A stretch of 64,000 bases of DNA from Microcoleus sp. EPA2. Its GTDB lineage: Bacteria; Cyanobacteriota; Cyanobacteriia; Cyanobacteriales; Microcoleaceae. Within the stretch, counting starts at the first letter, position 1, and every line of letters begins with the position of its first letter. Shown piece by piece: positions 1-8,738 of this stretch. The DNA lies in NCBI GenBank assembly GCA_020882975.1, contig JAHRFD010000007.1, positions 121,766-185,765 on the forward strand, written 5' to 3'. Position numbers and translations under genes: made by a program. The notes under the pieces were generated by a model. That model was not told the DNA's origin and ran no database searches. It was given only the letters and a program-made list of their open reading frames with translations.

Positions 1-375
1 AACCAAAATCCACCAGTCTTACGGATAGACATCCGCAACGTCCAGCAAGACACCGGTTTAGCCGACTGCGAGCGGATGAGCATAGCCCTGGAACCCGAAT
101 TAGACGCAGCCGACATCATACCCGATGCCTACGTGCTAGAGATTTCCAGTCCTGGTATATCCCGATTGCTCAGCAGCGAGCGAGAATTCATTACCTTTAA
201 AGGTTTCCCCGTCACAGTCAAAGCCGCCGAACCGGAATCGCGAATCAAAGAGTGGAAAGGACTACTGGTGGGTCGGGATGAAACAACAGTTTATCTCAAT
301 CAAAAAGGGCGACAGATTAAAATTCCCCGTCTTCAGATTGCCAAAGTTGAACTAGACGAAGGAAAAGAGATGTAA
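1..375 (+). CDS. rimP: Ribosome maturation factor RimP, C-terminal part (5' end outside window)
   Basis: The frame is open from base 1, and 124 residues are visible before TAA. An internal ATG lies at 76, but the codons before it read as family sequence (PVLRIDIR, then [11 protein letters not shown]), so the gene starts upstream of the window. RimP binds the 30S subunit and helps its maturation. The visible part covers the end of the N-terminal domain, with the typical [14 protein letters not shown] segment at about residues 46-59 of the fragment, and the whole Sm-like C-terminal domain (VTVKAAEP through [10 protein letters not shown]). It is first in the order rimP-nusA-ylxR-infB, which is the usual bacterial and cyanobacterial arrangement. 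The 141 bases to nusA contain no obvious terminator. Confidence 0.93.
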   Translation, partial: NQNPPVLRIDIRNVQQDTGLADCERMSIALEPELDAADIIPDAYVLEISSPGISRLLSSEREFITFKGFPVTVKAAEPESRIKEWKGLLVGRDETTVYLNQKGRQIKIPRLQIAKVELDEGKEM

Positions 376-501
376 AAGGAAGTTTTGAGTCTTGAGTTCT
401 ACTAATCCCTCATCACTCATAATTCACCCTTGACAATTGCCGATGACCGATACTTCCACTAGGCTCGGCACAAGTGCCAATGCCCGATTACCCAATTACA
501 A

Positions 502-508
502 AAAGGAG
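502..508 (+). promoter_or_regulatory. Ribosome binding site of nusA
   Basis: AAAGGAG ends 8 bases before the ATG at 517. The GTG at 508 overlaps this Shine-Dalgarno sequence and so cannot be the start. The site therefore decides the start in favour of ATG 517. Confidence 0.75.
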
Positions 509-516
509 TGTTTTAT

Positions 517-1797
517 ATGTCAATGGTTCCTCTGCCCGGACTCAAAGAAATGGTCGAAGGTATTAGTAAAGAAAGAAACTTGCCAAAACACGCAGTTCAA
601 GCAGCCTTACGAGAAGCCCTCCTCAAAGGATACGAACGCTACCGTCGTACCCAAAAATTAGACCATTTCAGCGAAGAATACTTTGATAATTTTGATGTAG
701 AACTAGATGCAGAACAAGAAGGTTTTCGCGTTTTAGCCAACAAAACTATTGTCGAAGAAGTCGTCAATCCCGACCACGAAATAGCACTTTCTGAAGTGCA
801 GGAAGTAGCCACAGAAGCTCAACCCGGTAGCATCGTCCTCGTAGATGTAACGCCAAATCAAAAAGAATTTGGTCGCATGGCAGCCATCCAGACTAAACAA
901 GTGCTGGCTCAAAAACTGCGCGACCAACAGCGCAAAATGATTCAAGAAGAGTTTAAAGATTTAGAAGAAACTGTTCTTCAAGCAAGAGTGCTCAGGTTTG
1001 AGAGGCAGTCGGTAATTTTAGCTGTCACTAGCAGTTTTGGTCAGCCAGAAGTAGATGCCGAACTCCCGAAGCGCGAACAGTTGCCCAATGATAATTACCG
1101 CGCCAATGCTACATTTAAGGTGTACCTCAAAAAAGTAGGCGAAGGCTCTACTAGAGGGCCTCAGTTACTTGTCTCTAGAGCAGACGCAGGTTTGGTAGTT
1201 TATTTATTTGCCAACGAAGTGCCGGAAATAGAAGACGGAGTGGTGAGAATTGTTGCCGTAGCTAGAGAGGCAAATCCCCCTTCCCGTCACGTCGGCCCCC
1301 GGACTAAAATAGCAGTTGATACTCTCGATCGAGATGTAGACCCCGTAGGAGCCTGCATCGGAGCGCGGGGATCGCGGATTCAGGTAGTAGTTAACGAATT
1401 GCGCGGGGAAAAAATCGATGTGATTCGCTGGTCTCCAGACCCCGCAACTTATATTGCTAATGCTCTGAGTCCGGCTAGGGTAGATGAAGTGCGTTTAGTT
1501 GCGCCAGAAGGCAGGCGAGCACACATTTTGGTCGCAGAAGACCAACTTAGTCTGGCGATCGGTAAAGAAGGTCAAAACGTCCGCCTCGCAGCCCGCCTCA
1601 CAGGTTGGAAAATCGATATCAAAGATATTGCTAAGTACGATCGTGAGGCAGAAGACAGTAAATTGGCAGCAGAAGAGACTACACTCGATCGACTAGCAGC
1701 AGAGGAAGAAGCAGAATTCGAGGAGGACCAGGAAAGTTCATCGGAGGCAGAAGATGTCGGTACAATTGACGAAACCGAAGCCAGGGTCCGATCGTAA
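517..1797 (+). CDS. nusA: Transcription termination/antitermination factor NusA
   Basis: NusA binds RNA polymerase and nascent RNA and modulates pausing, termination and antitermination. The product is 426 residues from ATG 517. The order is an N-terminal polymerase-binding domain (about 1-125, starting MSMVPLPGLKEMVEGI), an S1 domain (about 130-200), then two KH domains. The first KH domain carries GACIGARGSRIQ and the second AIGKEGQNVRLAARL. An acidic tail of about 60 residues follows. The length fits cyanobacterial NusA, which lacks the extra C-terminal acidic-binding repeats of E. coli NusA. The stop TAA is followed directly by the ATG of ylxR, so the two are almost certainly cotranscribed and probably translationally coupled. 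Confidence 0.97.
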   Translation: MSMVPLPGLKEMVEGISKERNLPKHAVQAALREALLKGYERYRRTQKLDHFSEEYFDNFDVELDAEQEGFRVLANKTIVEEVVNPDHEIALSEVQEVATEAQPGSIVLVDVTPNQKEFGRMAAIQTKQVLAQKLRDQQRKMIQEEFKDLEETVLQARVLRFERQSVILAVTSSFGQPEVDAELPKREQLPNDNYRANATFKVYLKKVGEGSTRGPQLLVSRADAGLVVYLFANEVPEIEDGVVRIVAVAREANPPSRHVGPRTKIAVDTLDRDVDPVGACIGARGSRIQVVVNELRGEKIDVIRWSPDPATYIANALSPARVDEVRLVAPEGRRAHILVAEDQLSLAIGKEGQNVRLAARLTGWKIDIKDIAKYDREAEDSKLAAEETTLDRLAAEEEAEFEEDQESSSEAEDVGTIDETEARVRS

Positions 1798-2064
1798 ATG
1801 ATGAAACCGAACTACCGATGCTGTGCAAGTTGTCGAAAAGTAGCTCCAAAAGAAGCTTTTTGGAGAGTAGTCAGGGTCTATCCTTCTCATCAGGTACAAT
1901 TAGATCTTGGCATGGGTCGTTCAGCTTACCTTTGTCCGCAAGCAGAATGCCTCAAAGCAGCTCAGAAAAAAAATCGACTTGGGCGATCGCTCAAAGCGCC
2001 TGTGTCTGACGAACTGTACCAAACACTTTGGCAGCGTTTAGCCACCTCTGACTGCGCCTGTTAA
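1798..2064 (+). CDS. ylxR: YlxR/RnpM family RNA-binding protein (DUF448)
   Basis: This 88-residue basic protein sits between nusA and infB, where YlxR is found in most bacteria. The family hallmarks are the cysteine-containing start (CCASCRKVAPKEAFWRVV), the central GRSAYLCPQAECLKAA segment and the NRLGRSLKAPV segment. In Bacillus the homologue (RnpM) has been reported to bind the RNase P RNA and modulate the enzyme. Whether this holds in cyanobacteria is unknown. The ATG at 1798 abuts the nusA stop, and a second ATG at 1801 is equally possible. Confidence 0.93.
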   Translation: MMKPNYRCCASCRKVAPKEAFWRVVRVYPSHQVQLDLGMGRSAYLCPQAECLKAAQKKNRLGRSLKAPVSDELYQTLWQRLATSDCAC

Positions 2065-2487
2065 AGGTCAAAGCCGACAAACCCTCGGCTTCCTCCGTAC
2101 AAACCCTCTTGGCAGCCCTACCTGTAATTACCGGTAGTGCGACCACTAAAACCCCAATCCGATCTGCCCACCAGTCTGGAAAGATTTGTGTCAGATTAGA
2201 TAAGGGTGGGGTACTAGCAGAGGTATCCTCAAGGTAGAAAAGGGAACTAAGAAGTTGGAGAAAGTGGCTTTTGCCAAAACTTAGACTTCTGAGTTCTAAG
2301 TTCTCAAAAAAACTTGAGAATTCTTCGATCGCAGACTTCAGCTAGGTTGCATTTTTATAGATGGAACTGCTGAGAGAGTACCAAAACCCCGATTCCTGAC
2401 ACTGAAATCAATCACAGCGAATGATGTCGTCATTAGAACAAAAAATCAAAATGTAAAAACTGGTTGGCATAACAGAGGGCAGAGTGG
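2065..2487. other. Gap between ylxR and infB with two small hairpins
   Basis: No gene is seen in these 423 bases. Two possible RNA hairpins are present. One has AAGCCGA (2071-2077) pairing with TCGGCTT (2085-2091). The other has TTCTCAA (2301-2307) pairing with TTGAGAA (2314-2320). Neither is followed by a convincing T-run. The gap is long for an operon, so infB may also have its own promoter or a regulated leader, but no promoter stands out. Confidence 0.5.
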
Positions 2488-5400
2488 ATGAACAACGGCA
2501 AAGTAAGAATTTACGAGTTATCACGGGAACTAAATTTGGATAATAAAGACATCTTGGCAGTGTGCGAGCGGCTCAATATTTCAGTCAAGAGCCACAGCAG
2601 CACAATCACAGAATCAGAAGCAGAACGCATTCGCAAAACGGCGGAAAAATACGTAGCCAGCCACTCTTCCCCCGGCAAGCCAGCTCCCCCAGAAAGAGCA
2701 GCAGCGCCATCTAGAGAATCTGGCCCTCATCCTAACGATCAACAAAAAAAACAGCAAATTTTAGAAATACGCAGTCCAAAAGTACGACCCCAGGCTGGTG
2801 CAAACTCCCAGCAGCCGGGGAACGAGGAGAGAAAAAAAACGCAGGCAACCGTCGCCACTCCTCCCAAATCTCCGGCGGCTCAACAGCTCCAACCTCCGGC
2901 TAAGCCAAATATCAATCGACCCGTACTGTCGAAGCCGAATGCTCCATCAGCAGCTCCTTCGTCAGCAACAGTGTCTCAAACCGTAGGTGATATCGACCCA
3001 GAAACCAACACCGAGGCTCCGGGATCGACAGCAGCCCAACCTTCCTTAGAAAAATCCCCTGAACGAATTCAGCGCGTTGCCTTCCCCCCTCCGGGGCCGT
3101 CGGCAAAGCTGACATCGCCACCAGTCAGACCCGCCGGAGAGTCGGCTAATCGCACCCAACTGACTCAGGGAAATAGGCCGATCATCAAAGTTGCCAAAAC
3201 TGAGCAAGAACAATCAGAACAGGCAGAAAGTCGGGAAGCACCTGCTAAACCGACTCGACCGACCAGACCAGCGGCCGGTGGTACCGAATCTCGCGCCCAA
3301 AGACCACGCTTGGATGGACCAGGAAGCGTCAAAACTCAACTGGCAGATCGACCAAGCCCAGGCGGCCCACGCCGGAGCCTGGCGCCGGTAACATCAGCTA
3401 CCGGGCTGCGTAGCCGTGGCGGTGACACTGCATCCGCAGTGGAAGACAGTGACGATATTGAAGAAGATACACCGTTGCTGGTGGAGATTCCTCTCCTGAC
3501 CAGACCAAGCCTCCCTCGTCCTGCCAAAAAAACCCAGGTCATTTGGGAAGAAGATGACGATGAAAACCCAGATGCAGCTAGCAAAGCAGCAAAAGCTGGT
3601 AAGGTCAAACGTTCTCGCCTAAAACCCATCGACGAGGATGACGATGACTTAGAAAACGGCTTGGATATGCCAGCACCAGTAATGGTCAGCCTGTCCCTAG
3701 CCCGCCCTGCTAAGGCGAAGTCACCAGCAGCACCAAAATCAACACCAACTCCGGGCGCACCCGGCAGCAGTGGCAAAAACAAGAGACCAGGCCCTTCTCA
3801 CGATAAGAGCTCCTCTGGTTCCAGTGGGGGACGGGGTAATAATCGTGGCAAAGCAGCCGAAACAAAAGTAGAACGTCCAGAAACACTGGTGCTGAGCAGG
3901 CCGATGACGGTTCAGGAACTCGCAGGTACTCTGGCTGTTCCCGAAACCGAAATTATCAAGCGCCTATTCTCTAAAGGTATTGCGGTCAATATTACCGAAA
4001 CCTTGGACATTGCAGCGGTGAGAATGGTAGCTGAAGAAATGGGCATAGAGGTAGAAACCCCTGAAAAAGTGGCCCCAGCTATCAAAGTAACCGGTATGGT
4101 GGAGGAAGGTGATTTGGAATACCTCCAACGCCGTCCGCCAGTAGTCACAATTATGGGTCACGTCGATCACGGTAAAACTACCTTGCTCGACTCGATCCGC
4201 AAAACTAAGGTGGCTCAGGGAGAAGCTGGCGGTATTACCCAGCACATTGGTGCTTACCACGTAGATGTGGAACACGAAGGCAAGAGCCAGCAGGTGGTAT
4301 TTTTGGATACTCCTGGTCACGAAGCCTTTACAGCAATGCGTGCTCGCGGAACTCGTGTCACAGACGTTGCCATCTTGGTGGTGGCGGCCGATGACGGCGT
4401 GCGACCCCAAACAATTGAAGCTATCAGTCACGCCAAAGCGGCTAAAGTGCCAATTGTGGTGGCGATCAATAAAATTGACAAGGAGGGCGCTCAGCCGGAA
4501 CGGGTGAAGCAAGAGCTGACAGAGTACGGCTTGGTTGCAGACGATTGGGGTGGCGATGTCACGATGGTTCCAGTCAGCGCGATCCGAGGCGAAAATCTCG
4601 ATACGTTGTTGGAAATGATCTTGACAGTCGCGGAAATGGAAGACCTCAACGCCAACCCGAATCGCTCGGCTAAGGGTACGGTGATTGAAGCTCACCTCGA
4701 CAAGGCAAGGGGTCCGGTGGCAACTCTGCTAGTCCAAAACGGTACTCTACGGGTAGGCGATATTGTGGTCGCAGGCTCGGCCTTGGGTAAGGTGCGGGCT
4801 ATGATCGACGATCGCGGCGATCGCGTCGAACAAGCAAGTCCATCTTTTGCGGTGGAAGTGCTGGGACTGCGAGAAGTTCCCAGGGCTGGAGACGAATTCG
4901 ATGTCTTCGCCAACGAAAAAGAAGCAGCGGCGATCGCCAGCGGCAGAGCTACATCCCAACGAGATTCCCGTCTGTTGCAAGGTGGCAGAATCAGCCTCAG
5001 TGGCTTCTCTCAACAAGCTAAGGAAGGCGTTCTCAAGGAACTCAACTTGATCTTGAAGGCAGATGTCCAAGGCTCCCTAGAAGCCATTGTCGGCGCTCTG
5101 ACCCAACTTCCTCAAAAAGAAGTTCAACTCCGATTGCTGCTATCTGCTCCTGGAGAAGTCACAGAAACCGACGTTGACCTCGCCGCGGCTAGTAATGCCG
5201 TGATTATCGGGTTCAATACTACCCTCGCCACCGGCGCTCGCCAAGCAGCCGACCAAGCAGGGGTAGACGTGCGGGAATATAGCATCATCTACAACCTCTT
5301 GGATGACATTCAAGGGGCGATGGAAGGCTTGCTGGAACCCGAACTGGTCGAAGAACCTCTGGGAACTGTGGAAGTGCGCGCTGTGTTCGCGATCGGTCGT

Positions 5401-5649
5401 GGAGCTGTGGCTGGATGTATGGTACTTTCTGGCAAGGTCATTCGCAACTGCAAGGTGCGAGTGCGCCGTGCCAACAATGTCGTCTATGAAGGTGTCCTAG
5501 ACTCCCTGAAACGGATGAAGGAAGATGCCAAGGAAGTCAATACTGGCTTTGAATGTGGCATTTCCTTGAATGGGTTTAGTGACTGGGTTCAAGGCGATAT
5601 GATTGAAGCCTACCGAATGGTGACTAAACGTCGCACGCTCTCAGCATAA
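2488..5649 (+). CDS. infB: Translation initiation factor IF-2
   Basis: IF-2 is the GTPase that places initiator tRNA on the 30S subunit and promotes subunit joining. The product is 1053 residues. An IF2_N module is at about 1-55 ([20 protein letters not shown]). A long low-complexity linker rich in Pro, Ala, Ser and charged residues follows to about 470. A second IF2_N module is at about 470-525. The G domain shows G1 GHVDHGKTT (about 557-565), G3 DTPGHE (607-612) and G4 NKID (661-664). The IF-2 domains II-IV run to the end ([14 protein letters not shown], then GDMIEAYRM). The long linker is normal for cyanobacteria. A strong terminator follows the stop codon. Long minus-strand frames inside the gene are antisense shadows. 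Confidence 0.98.
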   Translation: MNNGKVRIYELSRELNLDNKDILAVCERLNISVKSHSSTITESEAERIRKTAEKYVASHSSPGKPAPPERAAAPSRESGPHPNDQQKKQQILEIRSPKVRPQAGANSQQPGNEERKKTQATVATPPKSPAAQQLQPPAKPNINRPVLSKPNAPSAAPSSATVSQTVGDIDPETNTEAPGSTAAQPSLEKSPERIQRVAFPPPGPSAKLTSPPVRPAGESANRTQLTQGNRPIIKVAKTEQEQSEQAESREAPAKPTRPTRPAAGGTESRAQRPRLDGPGSVKTQLADRPSPGGPRRSLAPVTSATGLRSRGGDTASAVEDSDDIEEDTPLLVEIPLLTRPSLPRPAKKTQVIWEEDDDENPDAASKAAKAGKVKRSRLKPIDEDDDDLENGLDMPAPVMVSLSLARPAKAKSPAAPKSTPTPGAPGSSGKNKRPGPSHDKSSSGSSGGRGNNRGKAAETKVERPETLVLSRPMTVQELAGTLAVPETEIIKRLFSKGIAVNITETLDIAAVRMVAEEMGIEVETPEKVAPAIKVTGMVEEGDLEYLQRRPPVVTIMGHVDHGKTTLLDSIRKTKVAQGEAGGITQHIGAYHVDVEHEGKSQQVVFLDTPGHEAFTAMRARGTRVTDVAILVVAADDGVRPQTIEAISHAKAAKVPIVVAINKIDKEGAQPERVKQELTEYGLVADDWGGDVTMVPVSAIRGENLDTLLEMILTVAEMEDLNANPNRSAKGTVIEAHLDKARGPVATLLVQNGTLRVGDIVVAGSALGKVRAMIDDRGDRVEQASPSFAVEVLGLREVPRAGDEFDVFANEKEAAAIASGRATSQRDSRLLQGGRISLSGFSQQAKEGVLKELNLILKADVQGSLEAIVGALTQLPQKEVQLRLLLSAPGEVTETDVDLAAASNAVIIGFNTTLATGARQAADQAGVDVREYSIIYNLLDDIQGAMEGLLEPELVEEPLGTVEVRAVFAIGRGAVAGCMVLSGKVIRNCKVRVRRANNVVYEGVLDSLKRMKEDAKEVNTGFECGISLNGFSDWVQGDMIEAYRMVTKRRTLSA

Positions 5650-5676
5650 TTTTGGATTCTCAATTGTGGATCGGGG

Positions 5677-5710
5677 ACTCAAGGCTGGTTAATTACCAGC
5701 CTTGAGTTTT
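5677..5710 (+). terminator. Rho-independent terminator after infB
   Basis: A perfect 13-base stem, ACTCAAGGCTGGT (5677-5689) and ACCAGCCTTGAGT (5695-5707), has a 5-base loop and runs into TTTT. It starts 28 bases after the infB stop and should end the rimP-nusA-ylxR-infB transcript. Confidence 0.9.
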
Positions 5711-5731
5711 AAGCATTCTTCCTTCTTCCTT

Positions 5732-5867
5732 CCCCCCTTGGGGGGGTTCTTCTTCCTTCCCCCCTTGGGGGGGGGCTGGGGGGGGTTCTTCTTCCTTCTT
5801 CCTTCTTCCTTCTTCCTTCTTCCTTCTTCCTTCTTCCTTCTTCCTTCTTCCTTCTTCCTTCTTCCTT
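5732..5867. repeat. C6TTG7 palindromes and a TTCTTCC heptamer array
   Basis: Two copies of a C-run/TT/G-run palindrome (5732-5746 and 5759-5775) are followed by about eleven tandem TTCTTCC heptamers that end exactly at the ATG of the next gene (5868). Heptanucleotide short tandem repeats are known in filamentous cyanobacteria. The same C6TTG7 palindrome recurs at 48799-48813. Short frames across this tract are artefacts of the repeat. Confidence 0.85.
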
Positions 5868-6500
5868 ATGCGTTCTTTTTGGTCTGAACCTTTTTTGTGG
5901 ATTCACCTGGCTGGGCTGGCTGCATTGCCGATTTTCCTTGGACTTTGTTGGCTGGGACTAGCGGTGGGTTCTCCGCTGCTACCAGTGTGGCTCGAAGTAT
6001 TTTTAGTCGGGGCCGCAGGTATTGGGCCTGTGCTCTGGATGCAATGGTTTCGTCCTTTTTACATTTTTAGTATTTTAGTGGTGGCGGTGAAACCCCAGAA
6101 TCTCACAAATGCACAGCAGCGGATTCTGGCTGGGTTTAAATCTCGCTTAAATCAAGGATTAGCTCTGTTTTTAGCTATTTTGCTGGCAGTAACTTTGTGG
6201 CAACTCTATCGATTTTCTCCCCTGGTAGCTTCCGTGGCTCCTTTTCCTCCTCAATGGCGATTGGCTGGATTGCTGTTGGCTGCTGGCGCTTTTCTAGCTA
6301 GCAATTTGTTCTTGCAGGTGCCTGGGAGTGTCCTGGCTGTATTACTGACACCGGAATCAAAATTTGCAGCGAGACAGCCTCATGTTTTGGAAAAAGTTGG
6401 GCTTGATTTTACGATCGCAGGTTGGCAGGTCGATCGCATTTTGCCCGCTTTTGCCGAGGCTGGGGATAAGCCGAAACTTGAAGAGGGAGATGGGATTTGA
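5868..6500 (+). CDS. Cyanobacterial 'low-complexity tail' membrane protein
   Basis: This protein of 210 residues has about four hydrophobic segments (roughly 9-30, 36-58, 96-114 and 130-153). It begins MRSFWSEPFLWIHLAGLAA and contains GPVLWMQWFRPFYIFS. I recognise it as a conserved cyanobacterial membrane protein, often found next to infB and annotated by its variable C-terminal tail. Its function is unknown. The tail here is short (about 45 residues). The start is placed at the ATG that follows the heptamer array. No Shine-Dalgarno sequence is visible because the array occupies that space, so initiation may be weak or leaderless. The infB terminator separates it from the upstream operon. Confidence 0.8.
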   Translation: MRSFWSEPFLWIHLAGLAALPIFLGLCWLGLAVGSPLLPVWLEVFLVGAAGIGPVLWMQWFRPFYIFSILVVAVKPQNLTNAQQRILAGFKSRLNQGLALFLAILLAVTLWQLYRFSPLVASVAPFPPQWRLAGLLLAAGAFLASNLFLQVPGSVLAVLLTPESKFAARQPHVLEKVGLDFTIAGWQVDRILPAFAEAGDKPKLEEGDGI

Positions 6501-6718
6501 GGGTGGCGATGCGAGATTTGCGATGGGGGATTTAGGATTAAAAAAATCATCCGCCCTGGATTCAATTGTATTTTAAGATACTGCTGATTTGAAAATAATG
6601 TGCTAATAAATCAATAATTATCAAGTGAAATTTATTGAGATTATTAACATTTAATATCAAATTTTTAATTTAAGGTTATTTTGATTTTTCATTTGCTATT
6701 AGGAGAGGAGAATATATA

Positions 6719-6775
6719 ATGGAAATTGTCAAGGTAAGCTTTCAGTCCTCACTGAGGATTAAAACAGAGGTATAA
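6719..6775 (+). CDS. Possible 18-codon leader ORF
   Basis: An ATG at 6719 lies 9 bases after a strong AGGAGAGGAG sequence and opens an 18-codon frame (MEIVKVSFQSSLRIKTEV). The frame ends in TAA five bases before the next gene. It contains a compact palindrome, TCCTCA-C-TGAGGA (6746-6758). Its ribosome binding site is better than that of the gene it precedes, so it may be a translated leader that couples to or attenuates the downstream gene. The peptide matches nothing I recognise, and the frame is too short to prove coding. Confidence 0.4.
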   Translation: MEIVKVSFQSSLRIKTEV

Positions 6776-6779
6776 AAAT

Positions 6780-7004
6780 ATGGCGAATGCACAAACGATC
6801 GCACAAGAACCTCAAGCAGCAGAGCCGATCGAGCTGTACGAAGATTCTCAAATCTGGGGCAGTCTCAAAAAAGCGATCGGCGCAAGTTCTGGATTTCAAC
6901 GCTGGCAGCTAGAGCGAAATTTTGAGAATCAGCAGGCAAATGTCAGCATCGACCAGCAAGTTCGCTCCTATTTGCGAGAAACTTTAGCAACTTTGGCTTA
7001 CTGA
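6780..7004 (+). CDS. Small conserved cyanobacterial protein of unknown function
   Basis: This 74-residue soluble protein has an acidic N-terminal third (EPQAAEPIELYEDSQIWGSL), a basic middle (SSGFQRWQLERN) and the terminal motif YLRETLATLAY. I associate this layout with a family of short cyanobacterial proteins of unknown function, but this is from memory only. AGAGG lies about 10 bases before the ATG. The possible leader ORF at 6719-6775 ends just upstream, so both are likely on one transcript. The upstream sequence (about 6580-6710) is very AT-rich and probably holds the promoter. Confidence 0.7.
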   Translation: MANAQTIAQEPQAAEPIELYEDSQIWGSLKKAIGASSGFQRWQLERNFENQQANVSIDQQVRSYLRETLATLAY

Positions 7005-7131
7005 GTGCTGCGGAGCAAAATGTTGTAACCCATAGTAGCTTCCCATTGCCCCTGGTTTAAAACCAACTTTAAACACGGCGTTAATTTCAGGATTTTTCAA
7101 CAGCAAGGGCATTTGAAAATTAATATAAATA

Positions 7132-7160
7132 TCCTAGCTCCTTCTATTCAGGAGCTAGGA
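7132..7160 (-). terminator. Hairpin downstream of the glycosyltransferase
   Basis: A perfect 11-base stem, TCCTAGCTCCT (7132-7142) and AGGAGCTAGGA (7150-7160), has a 7-base loop. On the minus strand it lies about 50 bases beyond the glycosyltransferase stop and is followed by a T-rich run (TATTTATATTAATTT). It may act as a terminator for minus-strand transcription. It could instead be the end of a small mobile repeat. Confidence 0.6.
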
Positions 7161-7208
7161 CGTTACGGGCCCTAGTCAAAAAATCAGTGCCTTGAATTTC
7201 CCCAAAAT

Positions 7209-8432
7209 TTAGTTGAGATGCTCCAAGGATTCAAGTAAAATCTGAGCGCTGCGCCGATGATGGAATTTCTCAGCAATCTTCTGTCGTGATTTTTTAGTCA
7301 GACTCAAGGCTAACTCTTTGTCCTGTAGCAATTTGGCTATAGCATCTGCCATTTTTTCGGGATTTTCCGCCGGGACCAGCATACCGTCAACACCGTTATC
7401 TATCAGTTCCGCCATCCCACCCACCTGGGTAACTACTACGGGAGTTTCCATAGCCATTGCTTCCATCACTGCTACAGAAATTCCCTCTTTTAAGCTGGGT
7501 AAAGCAAAAATATCAGCCTCTTTATAACCTTGGCGATTTCGTTCTTCGGAGACCGAACCCAGCAGCTCAACATAATCAGACATTGATTCATCTACAATGA
7601 ATTTTTCCAATTCTTTCCGGTAACCATTACCAGCGTTTCCATCCTCCCCAGCAATCTGCAAACGGACGTCCAAGCCTCGTTCTCGAAGCAACTTGATTGA
7701 CTTAATCAGGTACTTGTGTCCTTTAGCTATATTGAGACGGCCACAAGTATAAATTCGGCATTGAGTCCCTTCCTGCCATGGAGTGTAGGAAGTTTCACGC
7801 TTAATTTCATCGAGATTAACACCCACTGGTGAAACTCTCACCTCCTTGGGCAAGAAACCTTCTAGCTCATCTTTGATAGAGTATAGAAGTTGTTCAGACA
7901 TCACAGAAGCAAAAGCAGAATGTTGCCATTTTTGCTCTTGATTGGCCCCAAAATCTTCTAACTGACCCAGAAGGGCGACACTATAAGTAATGCCCGAAAG
8001 TATGGAGGCAAATAGGGCTATATTAGCAGCATTGCCACAGGAATGAACGTGGACGTGAGACCAGCCCTGGGTTTTGGCAAACCAAGCTAGCTTTGCACCC
8101 ATAACGACCAATACCAAGTAGTAAAGCTTTTGAGCTAAAGACACATCCTTCGCATTGGCAATTACACTCAGACAGCGCCACCAAGCAATCGGACCAGCTT
8201 TAATGAGTTGGATGGGAACATTGACAAAATCTTTGAGTTCAAAGGGGACTAAATAATCGGTGATACTTTGGGCTTTCTGAGCCCAAGTATGTACGACCTT
8301 TGTGGGTGGACGGCGGGTGGAGATGATGTGAGGTTTCATACCAATATCCACCATTGCTTGATATTCACGCCAAATCCAAGTATGAGTTTGCCCTGGAAAT
8401 TCAGGGATAAAGTAGCCAATTTGTTTATTCAT
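7209..8432 (-). CDS. GT4-family glycosyltransferase
   Basis: This 407-residue GT-B fold glycosyltransferase probably transfers a sugar from a nucleotide-sugar to an exopolysaccharide or cell-surface glycan. The N-terminal half is the acceptor-binding domain (GYFIPEFPGQTHTWIWREY, HVHVHSCGNAANIA). The C-terminal half carries the donor-site GT4 signature: YTCGRLNIAKGHKYLI, then the E-x7-E motif EGISVAVME followed by TPVVVTQVGG. There is no signal peptide and no clear membrane span. The next gene upstream on the same strand encodes a sugar aminotransferase, which supports a glycan role. The two are 306 bases apart with a MITE-like repeat between them, so they may not form one operon. The acceptor and sugar cannot be told from sequence. 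Confidence 0.88.
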   Translation of the reverse strand: MNKQIGYFIPEFPGQTHTWIWREYQAMVDIGMKPHIISTRRPPTKVVHTWAQKAQSITDYLVPFELKDFVNVPIQLIKAGPIAWWRCLSVIANAKDVSLAQKLYYLVLVVMGAKLAWFAKTQGWSHVHVHSCGNAANIALFASILSGITYSVALLGQLEDFGANQEQKWQHSAFASVMSEQLLYSIKDELEGFLPKEVRVSPVGVNLDEIKRETSYTPWQEGTQCRIYTCGRLNIAKGHKYLIKSIKLLRERGLDVRLQIAGEDGNAGNGYRKELEKFIVDESMSDYVELLGSVSEERNRQGYKEADIFALPSLKEGISVAVMEAMAMETPVVVTQVGGMAELIDNGVDGMLVPAENPEKMADAIAKLLQDKELALSLTKKSRQKIAEKFHHRRSAQILLESLEHLN

Positions 8433-8618
8433 TATTGATTTATTTCCTTAGCAACTTGACCAATTGAAATGTGTTAAACTATCTGTAGTCTTTTTTGAGA
8501 CCGTAGATTTTTTGGCAGTAAAACCGGTGACCAGCCATTTTTTTGATAGCTTCCAAGACTTAAGTTAAAATGCGTCATTCCTATCAATAGATACTGACCA
8601 GCCAAAAAGATATCCGAA

Positions 8619-8710
8619 TAAATCCGGGTTTTTCACCCCATTTGGGCTGTGGGTCCCTAATTTTTGCTTCTTGCCCATACAGGAATAAAGGGGGTTTTTG
8701 CCCGGATTTA
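8619..8710. repeat. MITE-like repeat, copy 1 (92 bp), in the 306-bp gap
   Basis: Perfect 10-base terminal inverted repeats, TAAATCCGGG (8619-8628) and CCCGGATTTA (8701-8710), enclose a short non-coding core. Read on the minus strand, the first 40 bases (a GGGCAAAAACCC-type run, then CTGTATGGG) match the start of the sequence at 10891. The 71-residue frame across it is not a gene. The rest of the 8433-8738 gap shows no gene. Confidence 0.75.
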
Positions 8711-8738
8711 GTATTAAAGGTTTGTGGGGCTATATAGT

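Noticed and set aside
437..661. Frame overlapping the start of nusA
   Set aside because: It covers the nusA ribosome site and the first part of nusA in another frame, with no resemblance to any protein.
3336..4695. Long minus-strand frames opposite infB (148 and 243 codons)
   Set aside because: They are antisense shadows of a strongly conserved gene. The Ser/Arg-rich composition follows from the complementary codons.
5702..5906. Short frames across the TTC repeat on both strands
   Set aside because: They are pure repeat translations (Phe/Leu/Pro/Ser-rich or Glu/Arg/Lys-rich).
7132..7160. End of an IS605-like element
   Set aside because: No transposase or tnpB is adjacent, and the hairpin does not match the end found at 26784-26813. 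A terminator is the simpler reading.
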